Of a stretch of DNA of 37,864 bases, positions 7,395-14,504 are shown piece after piece; position 1 is the first letter of the stretch, and the number at the start of each line of letters is the position of its first letter. Below the pieces are notes generated by a model that did no database searches, was not told the origin of the DNA, and worked only from the letters and a program-made list of their open reading frames with translations. The position numbers were made by a program, and so were the translations under genes. Source of the stretch: Coriobacteriales bacterium (GTDB lineage Bacteria > Actinomycetota > Coriobacteriia > Coriobacteriales > UBA8131); the NCBI GenBank assembly GCA_031282405.1, contig JAITDU010000013.1:1-37864 (forward strand), read 5' to 3'.

Positions 7395-8189
7395 ATCTGC
7401 CAGTTGTTCGCCCTTAGTTCGACACATAGCGTCCCGGCCAATGATCTCGTGCGCGAATTCTTTACGCATGCCGACGAAAACCCTCATGGCTGGGGTCTGG
7501 CCGATTTCTCCACGCGTGAACCTGCGTTGATTCGCACCGCACAATCGGCTTTAGAGAGCGAGCGGGCCCAACAACTGCTCGATAAGCCGCTTGCGCTCAG
7601 CAATGCGCTGGTGCATATCCGCAACGCCACGGTAGGCCCGGTTGAAGATGACAACTGTCATCCGTTCATGGCTCTGGACACCAGTGGCCGACGCTGGACG
7701 CTGATCCACAAGGGAACAGTGTTCGATTATTCTCCCTTGAATCCCTATTTTTCAATCCAGGTAGGCTCAACAGATAGCGAACGCATCTTGCTGTATCTGA
7801 TTGACCGGCTTAATCTGGCAATTACACAAAAGGGCGCGCCCTTGGAGGGAGAGGAGCGCTTTGCGCTCTTTGCCCACGTCTGTCGCGACATCTCTCCGGG
7901 TGCCTGTCTTAATCTGATTGTATTCGATTCCGACGAGTTCTTTATCCACACTAACTATAAAGACGCAATCCGAGTACTGGCAGGCAAGGGCATTGCCCTC
8001 TTTTGTACTTCTGCGCTGCAAGCGGCCGCGCACATGCTGCCGGAACAGAAATGGATGGATGTACCGCTGTGCACCGCGTTTTCATACAAGGGCGGAGTGC
8101 GGATACGCTCTGGACGGCCGCACTCCTATGAATACTTTGATAATGAAGAAGACACGCGTTTTCTCTACCAGGATTACGCCGGCCTTTAA
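7395..8189 (+). CDS. class II glutamine amidotransferase-like protein, apparent ATC start
   Basis: A 264-residue N-terminal-nucleophile amidohydrolase of the YafJ/EgtC/GATase-6 type. Read from ATC 7395 the protein begins Met-Cys-Gln-Leu-Phe-Ala, placing the catalytic cysteine at position 2 as the family requires. AAAGGAG (7383-7389) sits 5 nt before this codon, and an in-frame TAA lies at 7377, so no conventional start exists upstream. The first conventional codon, TTG 7404, would delete the nucleophile. Other family features are HIRNATVG, CHPF and STDSE. The usual H-N-G oxyanion motif reads H-K-G, which is atypical. Only 20 bp separate it from the following ligase gene, so the two are probably one operon acting on gamma-glutamyl compounds. 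Confidence 0.78.
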   Translation: MCQLFALSSTHSVPANDLVREFFTHADENPHGWGLADFSTREPALIRTAQSALESERAQQLLDKPLALSNALVHIRNATVGPVEDDNCHPFMALDTSGRRWTLIHKGTVFDYSPLNPYFSIQVGSTDSERILLYLIDRLNLAITQKGAPLEGEERFALFAHVCRDISPGACLNLIVFDSDEFFIHTNYKDAIRVLAGKGIALFCTSALQAAAHMLPEQKWMDVPLCTAFSYKGGVRIRSGRPHSYEYFDNEEDTRFLYQDYAGL

Positions 8190-8209
8190 CGACACGAAGG
8201 GGGTGACAC

Positions 8210-9601
8210 ATGCTGACAAGGCAACAGGTTTTGGATCTGCTCAAACAGCAATTCATCGATCCAACAAAACCTCAACGCGAGCATTTTGCCGGCATTGAGA
8301 TGGAATTTCCACTCGTCAATCTTGCGGGCAGCCGGGTGGACTTTACCGTTATCCATAGCCTGACCGACCATTTCATGCGCGAATTTGATTTTGAGCGCGT
8401 AGCTCTGGATAATCACGGCAATACATTTAGTGTTCGCTGTCCTAAAACTGCAGACATCCTTTCATACGATTGTTCCTACAACAACCTTGAGTTCAGCTTT
8501 GGTCGGGTTAGGAACTTGTGGCAGGTACAGCGGCGTTTTCTCGACTATCTATCCTTCATACAGGCCGAACTCAGACGCAAAGGTCACTGCCTTACCGGCA
8601 TGGGGATAAATCCGCACCGGCTTGTTAATCTGCACCAGCCCATCCCCACGGGACGCTATCGCATGCTCTATCACCACCTCAGCTCAGCCGCCCACTTGCA
8701 ATTGCCCCGATACCTGCATCACTATTATGACTACGGCATGTTCTGCAGTGCTTCGCAGGTGCAACTGGATGTTGACTATGAGCAGTTAGTGACTACACTG
8801 CGCACGCAAAACCTGCTCGAACCGCTCAAGGCTGTGCTGTTTAGCAACTCAGTTTTCTCTGATAAGGGAGTAGACTACCTGTGCGGCAGGGATATGCTCT
8901 GGGAGCAGAGCATGCAAGGCTACAATACGCACAACGTCGGTTGCTACGAGCAATTACCCGCAACAATTGACGAGCTTTTGGAGTATCTGGCGAGCCTGAG
9001 CATTTACTGCACAGAGCGCTCGGGTAACTACCTCAACTTCTTGCCCGTGCCGATAACTGAATTCTTTGCCCAAAATAGCATCAGTGCCGAGTATCCGGCT
9101 TTGGGTGGTTATGCACGGCTGGATTTTACGCCGGATGTGTGCGATTTACCTTATTTGCGCACGTATAAGCTCACCGATCTGACGTTCAGGGGCACAATCG
9201 AGTACCGTAGCTGCTGTTGTCAACCTATGCGCGACGCTCTGACCGTAGCCGCCTTCCATGTAGGGTTGGCAGGGCCAGAGCAGATGCAGCGTGTGGACAC
9301 CTTGTTGACTGACGACGACGTGCTCTACGGCCATGGCTTTACACATAGTGAATTGCGCCATTTGTTGGTGCGCCGCAATTGGCCGAATTTTGTAGAACGC
9401 GAGGGTCTGCGTCAACTGTTGTACGCTGTTTTGGATATTGCTCACTCAGGACTGACGCAGCGCGGCATGGGCGAAGAATCTTTGCTCAATGCCCTCTATG
9501 AGCGAGCCGAGGCTTTGGAAAATCCCGCGCAGCAGATGATACGCCTAAAGGCCCAGGGTTTTTCCTCCGAGAGCCTGATACAAACGTTCGCCGCGGTTTA
9601 G
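8210..9601 (+). CDS. glutamate--cysteine ligase-like protein (GCS2 type)
   Basis: A 463-residue protein of the carboxylate-amine ligase/GCS2 fold, which couples ATP hydrolysis to gamma-glutamyl bond formation, classically glutamate plus cysteine. Supporting motifs are FAGIEMEFPLVN at residues 27-38 (substrate/metal acidic residues), GMGINPH near 139, and TFRGTIEYRSCCCQP near 328. The ATG at 8210 has GGGGGTGA upstream. Pairing with a class II amidotransferase resembles the EgtA/EgtC pairing of actinobacterial ergothioneine synthesis, but no EgtB, EgtD or EgtE is present, so the product is unknown. Family assignment is good; substrate is inference. Confidence 0.8.
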   Translation: MLTRQQVLDLLKQQFIDPTKPQREHFAGIEMEFPLVNLAGSRVDFTVIHSLTDHFMREFDFERVALDNHGNTFSVRCPKTADILSYDCSYNNLEFSFGRVRNLWQVQRRFLDYLSFIQAELRRKGHCLTGMGINPHRLVNLHQPIPTGRYRMLYHHLSSAAHLQLPRYLHHYYDYGMFCSASQVQLDVDYEQLVTTLRTQNLLEPLKAVLFSNSVFSDKGVDYLCGRDMLWEQSMQGYNTHNVGCYEQLPATIDELLEYLASLSIYCTERSGNYLNFLPVPITEFFAQNSISAEYPALGGYARLDFTPDVCDLPYLRTYKLTDLTFRGTIEYRSCCCQPMRDALTVAAFHVGLAGPEQMQRVDTLLTDDDVLYGHGFTHSELRHLLVRRNWPNFVEREGLRQLLYAVLDIAHSGLTQRGMGEESLLNALYERAEALENPAQQMIRLKAQGFSSESLIQTFAAV

Positions 9602-9711
9602 GGAAAGGTAAGACAAAGCAAAACACGGCGAGACATACCGGGGGCATACCACTCCGATCACCGAGCAATTTATTCTTATAGTAATATATTCGTGTAAAGC
9701 GCAATTAGCAG

Positions 9712-10059
9712 TTACTGCACTTCTGGCTCTAACAGAACTGCAGTGCCATAAGCGACGGTGCCGCCAACCGTTTGCGCTATGCTCTCGTTGTCAAAACGCA
9801 TCATGACCACAGCGTTTGCACCACGAGAGGCTGCCTCGACACGTAGACGACCTATTGCTTCTAGCCGGGTTTCGTGAAGTAGATTGGTAAAGGCACCGAT
9901 TTCGCCACCGACCAGGGTTTTGAGTCCGGCTCCAAAATTGGATACAACATTGCGCGAACGGCTGGTCACGCCAAACACCTCGCCAATCACTTTTCGTGTC
10001 TTGTAGCCTGGTACATTCTCGGTAGTAACAACCAGAACATCTTGCGGATCGATTGCCAT
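9712..10059 (-). CDS. YbjQ/UPF0145 family protein
   Basis: A 115-residue protein of the YbjQ (UPF0145) family, often annotated as heavy-metal-binding, whose biological function is not settled. Typical features are [21 protein letters not shown] at the start, followed by ARGANAVV-like text ([13 protein letters not shown]) and the C-terminal [13 protein letters not shown] 10059 is chosen because GGAGAG lies upstream and the domain begins here; the longer open frame upstream is repeat-rich, low-complexity sequence. It lies 3' of the two-component system in the same direction, separated by 133 bp containing 17-bp repeats. Confidence 0.85.
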   Translation of the reverse strand: MAIDPQDVLVVTTENVPGYKTRKVIGEVFGVTSRSRNVVSNFGAGLKTLVGGEIGAFTNLLHETRLEAIGRLRVEAASRGANAVVMMRFDNESIAQTVGGTVAYGTAVLLEPEVQ

Positions 10060-10124
10060 GATAGACTCTCCTGTTTGCTCATTGATACGCCAGTAGATTG
10101 CCGTGCCACAATTAAGTAGTTTAA

Positions 10125-10167
10125 CGCAAAAAGGCTTTTGGCGCAAAAAGATTGTTCTCGCAAAAAG
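10125..10167 (-). repeat. three tandem units, 17-bp period, upstream of the YbjQ gene
   Basis: CGCAAAAAG occurs at 10125, 10142 and 10159, exactly 17 bp apart, with a degenerate fourth unit near 10176. In the sense of the gene it reads CTTTTTGCG. The array ends 66 bp before the start codon and could be a regulator site or part of the leader. Confidence 0.6.
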
Positions 10168-10192
10168 ATTCTTCCCAAAAAAATGATTTTTC

Positions 10193-11422
10193 TCACAAAA
10201 TGGTCCCCATGGTCTCCGTAAGAGGAAGCTGCACCCAAAAACTTGCGCCCTCACCGAGCACGCTTTGCGCCCAGACCTCACCGCCATGCAACTCGACTAT
10301 CCGTTTGACCAAAGCTAAACCCAGACCATTGCCGCCCAAGGAACGATCGCGCGATTTATCAGCCTTGTAAAAACGCTCAAAGATATGAGGCAGATCGGTA
10401 GTTGCGATACCGATACCGTTGTCTACAACAGCAACGAGTGCCTGAGTATCCTCAAGGTCAAGGCTTATCGCGATACTGCCGCCGGCCGGTGTGCATTTGA
10501 CGGCGTTTTGGATCAGATTTATCCAGACCTGCCGGAGCAGATTCTCATCGGCGGAAATGCTGATATCGTCGAGCGTCATCTCGATCTCCAACTGTTTTTC
10601 CTGCCACAGGGGCTCTAACATCAGCACTACGCTCCTGATCTGTTCCGCAAGGCAATACGGCGCGCAGACCAACTGTCCCTCGCTTTCCAAGATCGTAAGT
10701 TTGAGTAGATCGTCACTGAGTTTAGACAGGCGCTTGGCTTCCATCTCGATAATATCCAGATAATGTTGGCGGTCAGCCACACTCAGGTCGCCGTCTCGCA
10801 AAAGCTCCGCAAAACCCCTGATAGAGGTGAGCGGCGATTGGATTTCATGCGAAACGTTGGAGATAAAGTTCTGCCGTTGAGCTTCCAAAGTGCCCAGATC
10901 CTGGGCCATACGATTAAAGCTGCGGGCAACCTCGGTCAAGGGACCTCGGTCGTCTTGGGCAACACGTACAGAAAAATCACCTGTGGCAATGCGCCCCAGA
11001 GCATCCATTATCTCTTGGCCAAAATGAGAAAAGTCCCATTTGGAACCCCAGTGCGCCTTGGTTTGAATATGTATAAGCCCAAAGAATATCAGAACAGCAA
11101 TCAGACCGGCCAGCACATACGAAAGCAGCGGTGGTAGCGGCCCTGTTGCCATACTGAGCAAGTAGACAATGCCATAACTGCCAGAAAATACGGCACACAG
11201 GCAAAAGAGAGCGATGAGCCATGCGCCAAGGCGCCTGAGCGGCGTAAGTGGTGTTGCGGTTTTTTGGCGAAAAAACGTGGCGCGACGATCATCAGTAGCA
11301 TGATGGCCTTCAGGAGCGCAGAGACCCTCGACACATTCGTCGGCACAGTCTTTAACAGCTTGTCGGGCAACAGGCCTGACAACCTGTTCGGTAACCCCAT
11401 TTGGCTGAACAGGCGCTCTCAT
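10193..11422 (-). CDS. sensor histidine kinase
   Basis: A 409-residue orthodox membrane kinase. Residues 1-60 are a polar cytoplasmic segment; two membrane helices (about 63-90 and 98-119) have only a short loop between them, so it senses in or near the membrane. A HAMP segment (about 125-180) leads to HisKA with [12 protein letters not shown], phospho-acceptor His192, and the HATPase domain has N-box, DNGIGIA and GNGLGLAL. Its start overlaps the response-regulator stop by 4 bp (ATGA), so the pair is co-translated. The stimulus is unknown; VanS/PhoR-like architecture with a minimal external loop often goes with cell-envelope sensing, which is inference. Confidence 0.9.
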   Translation of the reverse strand: MRAPVQPNGVTEQVVRPVARQAVKDCADECVEGLCAPEGHHATDDRRATFFRQKTATPLTPLRRLGAWLIALFCLCAVFSGSYGIVYLLSMATGPLPPLLSYVLAGLIAVLIFFGLIHIQTKAHWGSKWDFSHFGQEIMDALGRIATGDFSVRVAQDDRGPLTEVARSFNRMAQDLGTLEAQRQNFISNVSHEIQSPLTSIRGFAELLRDGDLSVADRQHYLDIIEMEAKRLSKLSDDLLKLTILESEGQLVCAPYCLAEQIRSVVLMLEPLWQEKQLEIEMTLDDISISADENLLRQVWINLIQNAVKCTPAGGSIAISLDLEDTQALVAVVDNGIGIATTDLPHIFERFYKADKSRDRSLGGNGLGLALVKRIVELHGGEVWAQSVLGEGASFWVQLPLTETMGTIL

Positions 11423-12108
11423 GTCGACTCCATCAACCGATAACCCAACCCTCTGATTGTGACGATCTTAAAGCCGCAGCCTTTTACCTCAAAACGCTCG
11501 CGTAATCGGTTGATGTGCACATCCAACGTCCGTTCGTTGCCACAAAAATCATAACCCCAGATGTCATCGATCAGCTGTCTGCGGCTGAGGGTTCTTCCCT
11601 TGGCCCCTGCCAGAGCAAAAAGCAGTTCGAACTCTTTGAGCGGCAGTTCCTCAAAGGCACCATCGACCTGGCAGGTGTGCGCCAAAGCGTCCATTTGCAC
11701 CGTGCCAAAAGCAATCTTTGCCGAGCTGTTCTTCTGATAGCGCTTGAGCAGAGCGCGCAACCGGGCCACAAGTTCGGCCGGTTCAAATGGCTTGATCAAG
11801 TAGTCGTCAGCCCCCAACGAGAATCCTTTGACTTTTTGGGCGGTCTCGCCCAGAGCCGTGAGCATTAAAATCGGTAAGTCGGCATAGTAGCGGCGCACCA
11901 TCTCTGTAAAGGTAAATCCATCCATATTGGGCATCATCACATCAAGCACGACGGCATCGACCCGCTTGTCGCCCAGTTGGCCCAGCGCCTCTCTGCCGTC
12001 ATGAGCTTCGATAATTTCAAAGCCCTCATGGCTCAGTATCTTACTCACCAGCTCGCGGATATTGGGATCGTCGTCAACGACCAACACCCTGTTTATTGCA
12101 GCATTCAT
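11419..12108 (-). CDS. OmpR/PhoB-family response regulator
   Basis: A 229-residue regulator: receiver domain with acidic pocket VDDD, phospho-acceptor Asp56 (VVLDVMMP) and Lys in YLIKPF, then a winged-helix DNA-binding domain with the segments ELLFALAGAKGRTLSRRQL and RTLDVHINRLRERF. ATG 12108 is preferred over the upstream TTG 12126, because a TATACT -10 box ends 6 nt before it and overlaps the longer reading. The transcript is therefore probably leaderless. Two CGTTTAC direct repeats lie just upstream, a good candidate autoregulatory site. Partner kinase overlaps downstream. Confidence 0.92.
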   Translation of the reverse strand: MNAAINRVLVVDDDPNIRELVSKILSHEGFEIIEAHDGREALGQLGDKRVDAVVLDVMMPNMDGFTFTEMVRRYYADLPILMLTALGETAQKVKGFSLGADDYLIKPFEPAELVARLRALLKRYQKNSSAKIAFGTVQMDALAHTCQVDGAFEELPLKEFELLFALAGAKGRTLSRRQLIDDIWGYDFCGNERTLDVHINRLRERFEVKGCGFKIVTIRGLGYRLMEST

Positions 12109-12114
12109 GCCAGC

Positions 12115-12148
12115 AGTATACGCCAATAAGGTAAACGCAGAGTAAACG
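12115..12148 (-). promoter_or_regulatory. response-regulator promoter with paired 11-bp direct repeats
   Basis: Minus strand: CGTTTAC at 12148-12142 and again at 12137-12131, an 11-bp period of 7-bp half-sites as is typical for OmpR/PhoB dimers. The -10 TATACT is at 12120-12115. No -35 consensus is present; the repeats take its place, as in activator-dependent promoters. Autoregulation is inferred. Confidence 0.55.
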
Positions 12149-12286
12149 CGGGTACGAGCGCCATGACTCCGCTGGAGAAATCACAGGATTTTGGCGAGGT
12201 AAAGTATAAAACCGGCGAGAAGAACTGCGAGCTTGCAGGGTATAAGTGCAAGGTATAAACGCACAACATAAGCACAAGGTACAGGC

Positions 12287-12314
12287 GTACTCACACAGGT
12301 GTACTCAAACAGGT
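12287..12314. repeat. 14-bp tandem duplication
   Basis: GTACTCACACAGGT followed directly by GTACTCAAACAGGT, one mismatch. It lies between the two-component promoter and the tRNA-Val promoter, downstream of a looser series of GGTATAA/GGTACA words (12238-12286). No gene is seen in 12149-12326. Confidence 0.6.
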
Positions 12315-12326
12315 GCGCCCACACTA

Positions 12327-12354
12327 TCGACAAAGATGCCGATTGCGCTATACT
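12327..12354 (+). promoter_or_regulatory. promoter of tRNA-Val
   Basis: TCGACA (12327-12332), 16-bp spacer, TATACT (12349-12354), 32 bp before the first tRNA base. Confidence 0.6.
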
Positions 12355-12386
12355 GTCCTTTGCCTCAGGGCAACAACATCCGGTGT

Positions 12387-12461
12387 GGGCGATTGGCGCA
12401 GCGGTAGCGCAGGTGCTTTACACGCACAAGGTCAGCGGTTCAAATCCGTTATCGCCCACCA
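12387..12461 (+). tRNA. tRNA-Val (anticodon TAC)
   Basis: Acceptor GGGCGAT pairs with ATCGCCC, the D-arm is GGCGCAGCGGTAGCGC-like, the anticodon loop TTTACAC carries TAC in a GTGC/GCAC stem, the T-arm contains GGTTCAAATCC, and CCA is encoded. A perfect 12-bp palindrome GCTACCGGTAGC follows about 12 bp downstream. Confidence 0.93.
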
Positions 12462-12504
12462 CAACCGCGCGCAGCTACCGGTAGCGCACTTTGCAGGACG
12501 CCAA

Positions 12505-12540
12505 GTGCCAAACGCCAGCAAAGTGCCAAACGCCAGCAAA
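12505..12540. repeat. 18-bp perfect tandem duplication at the end of the tad operon
   Basis: GTGCCAAACGCCAGCAAA occurs twice head to tail (12505-12522, 12523-12540), ending 3 bp beyond the stop codon of the FHA gene. It probably arose by slippage; no function is evident. Confidence 0.8.
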
Positions 12541-12543
12541 GTG

Positions 12544-12975
12544 CTACACCTCCAGCAGGGTTATGCGGGCATCTCCTACCTCTAGTTCGGCGCCGGGTCC
12601 AATAGTATGTATACCGACGGCAGCGACACTGGTGGTGCTGCCCAGACGGCTCGGACTGCTATTTTCCACCCAGACCTTGCCTTGGGCAAAGAATATCTCC
12701 AGTTGGTGATCCGCAACCTGGGCTTGGGGAATCACGATGGCATTGTCGCTGGACGAGCCGACACTTAGCGAATGACCATCTGACTTGTTTAACAGCATCT
12801 CATAGCAAAAGTGACCAGCCAGCGCCACTTTCAAGCGAGCCGCTCCGGTCGCGGCAGTTGCAGTAGTTGCGCTGGTAGCTGGGTTGGATATCGGATCGAC
12901 GAACGGGTTCATACAGTCATAGCATAGGTCCATGTCGTCGAAGGTAACACTCTGGCAATTTGGACAGGTTTTCAT
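12544..12975 (-). CDS. zinc-ribbon and FHA domain protein
   Basis: A 143-residue protein. The N-terminus has CPNC (residues 4-7) and CYDC (18-21), a four-cysteine zinc ribbon; a Ser/Thr/Ala linker follows; the C-terminal 90 residues form an FHA-type domain (SLSVGSSSDNAIVIPQAQVADHQLEI), which usually binds phosphothreonine. FHA proteins accompany tad loci in many actinobacteria. This is the last gene of the tad operon; GGAGA lies before ATG 12975. Its role, perhaps linking Ser/Thr kinase signalling to pilus assembly, is inference. Confidence 0.8.
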   Translation of the reverse strand: MKTCPNCQSVTFDDMDLCYDCMNPFVDPISNPATSATTATAATGAARLKVALAGHFCYEMLLNKSDGHSLSVGSSSDNAIVIPQAQVADHQLEIFFAQGKVWVENSSPSRLGSTTSVAAVGIHTIGPGAELEVGDARITLLEV

Positions 12976-12988
12976 AGTGATTGTCTCC

Positions 12989-13312
12989 TTAGGTGAAAAT
13001 CTGCTGACCGGTCAAAGTTTGAATCTGAAGCCTCTCGCCGGTTTTGGGCCACAGTAGGTGCGGGCAGCTGCGACGTTCCAGCACGGCGACGGCCCGACTG
13101 TGGGAACGCAGGCATCCTGCAGGCACATCACGCTCAGATACTAATATAAGAGCATTCTTATCGATAAAAGCAACATCGATGTTTGAGCGCATGCCAAAAC
13201 TGTGGATGCTCTTACAGGGCGCAAGCAGTAATGCTTCGCCGGCAGCACAGACCCTCGTGTCGAGCAGCCCGGCGAGCCGCGCCCACAGACTCGTTGCTAA
13301 CACTATGCGCAT
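12989..13312 (-). CDS. DUF192 family protein
   Basis: A 107-residue DUF192 domain. The conserved core LLLAPCKSIHSFGMRSNIDV and AFIDKNALIL are present. The family is of unknown function and is often found beside tad/Flp pilus genes. Start ATG 13312 with AGGAGA upstream; 13 bp separate its stop from the FHA gene and 29 bp from the preceding gene, so it is part of the operon. Confidence 0.85.
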   Translation of the reverse strand: MRIVLATSLWARLAGLLDTRVCAAGEALLLAPCKSIHSFGMRSNIDVAFIDKNALILVSERDVPAGCLRSHSRAVAVLERRSCPHLLWPKTGERLQIQTLTGQQIFT

Positions 13313-13341
13313 ACTTCTCCTTTCCTTTCACCAGCGTACGC

Positions 13342-13854
13342 TCAGATGATTCGTATTATCACAGAACAACCATCGGCCTGTTCAGCGATGGAGATGACCA
13401 TACCGGCACCAGCCTGATGCGCAGTTGGCGCAAAACGATAGCTGAGTAAGCCACTTTGTTCGCCCGACAAAGGGTGCCAGCCGACCGCAACTAAAGCCTG
13501 ATCCAGGAGCATAGTGGCATAGTGTGGTGAGGCCGAGCTTTGGTACCAGAGAATGCTGCCATCGTCTGAGGATCGGATGTATACAATCTCCTCGCCGGCA
13601 ATGCCTAAGGGATCACCGTTGGCAGCAGCCTCGCCTGCCTCGCCTACTCCATCGTCTTTATCAATCTCATCCGGCCCATTGGCCAGAGGCTCTGTCAAGA
13701 ATGAACCCAGCGTGAGGCTGCCGACGGGACTGGAAAAACACTGCCAAACAGAAAGCAGGATAAGCAACGCCATCACCGCACATACGGTGGCTTTGACAAC
13801 GCGCAGTCTGCGCCTTTCCAGCAGACTCAAAGCAGGTGTCTTGGGCATCTTCAT
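13342..13854 (-). CDS. tad-locus membrane-anchored hypothetical protein
   Basis: A 170-residue protein with one N-terminal membrane helix (about 22-42, VCAVMALLILLSVWQC) after a basic stretch, an acidic linker (about 60-80), and a C-terminal extracytoplasmic domain ending in beta-rich SVIIRII. Its layout resembles the protein at 17567-18265, whose C-terminus is VTVIRYL, so the two may be distant paralogues. The start overlaps the previous stop (ATGA). No family is recognised; a periplasmic-side accessory role in pilus assembly is inferred from position. Confidence 0.7.
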   Translation of the reverse strand: MKMPKTPALSLLERRRLRVVKATVCAVMALLILLSVWQCFSSPVGSLTLGSFLTEPLANGPDEIDKDDGVGEAGEAAANGDPLGIAGEEIVYIRSSDDGSILWYQSSASPHYATMLLDQALVAVGWHPLSGEQSGLLSYRFAPTAHQAGAGMVISIAEQADGCSVIIRII

Positions 13855-14504
13855 GACACTACCCCCGGGCGATACGGATCAATAGCGTAGTGACGCGCGT
13901 GAGTAAGGGAGAAGAACTCCACGAACACGATGCGGTCAAAGGGCCACGGGTAATATGTGACAGAGCACTCAAATATTTCCAGACCCGGCAACATCGCAAA
14001 TCCAATGCCACCACCGATACCCAAAGCGCCTTGGGCAGACCCCAAGACCGCAATATCGACATTGAAAGCATTGGGCTCCTCAGCAAATGACTCTTGAATG
14101 GTCAGGCGGATCCGCTCTGCCCGTACAGTCGTGCTTTGGGCCCAATGGCCGGCTGAGCTGGCCTCTATGCGTACGGCCTCGGCCGCAACTCGGTCAAAGC
14201 GAGCGCACACATTGAGATAGGCCATGGTGTTTAACGCCACTCCCAACACTGCCAGCACCACCGGAACGCATACGGCCAATTCCACGGTCATCTGACCTGC
14301 GCGTCTTTGTGCCGGCAGACGGCCGAGCAACGACCAGGGCGCACGTCTGTGTTCAGACAGGCGGCCAAACAGCGTTCGAACTGTGCGCTTTTGTGTCGAC
14401 AGGCCGGCCAGGCGACCAGACAACGCACGATCAACACACTTCCTGTTCACACGTTTGCAACACAGGTATCTCGCCGGCGATTTATTCCCAAACAGCATTG
14501 CTGT
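13851..14504 (-). CDS. TadE-like pseudopilin with long repeat-bearing leader
   Basis: A 217-residue protein. The prepilin-type segment AGQMTVELAVCVPVVLAVLG carries the cleavage glycine and Glu at +5, and AAEAVRIEAS after the helix is TadE-like. Cleavage should fall near residue 69, giving a leader far longer than usual. That leader contains three imperfect repeats of the pattern L-x-G-R-L separated by basic text (about residues 27-65). ATG 14504 is chosen because GGAGGA lies 6 nt upstream; it overlaps the TadG-like gene end by 23 bp. Probably a minor pilin or assembly subunit. Confidence 0.75.
   Translation of the reverse strand, partial: TAMLFGNKSPARYLCCKRVNRKCVDRALSGRLAGLSTQKRTVRTLFGRLSEHRRAPWSLLGRLPAQRRAGQMTVELAVCVPVVLAVLGVALNTMAYLNVCARFDRVAAEAVRIEASSAGHWAQSTTVRAERIRLTIQESFAEEPNAFNVDIAVLGSAQGALGIGGGIGFAMLPGLEIFECSVTYYPWPFDRIVFVEFFSLTHARHYAIDPYRPGVVS

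Noticed and set aside
7404-8189. Amidotransferase starting at TTG 7404
   Set aside because: It would delete the catalytic cysteine encoded just upstream after an ideal ribosome site.
7395-9601. Ergothioneine biosynthesis cluster
   Set aside because: Only EgtA- and EgtC-like members are present; no EgtB, EgtD or EgtE, and the oxyanion motif is altered.
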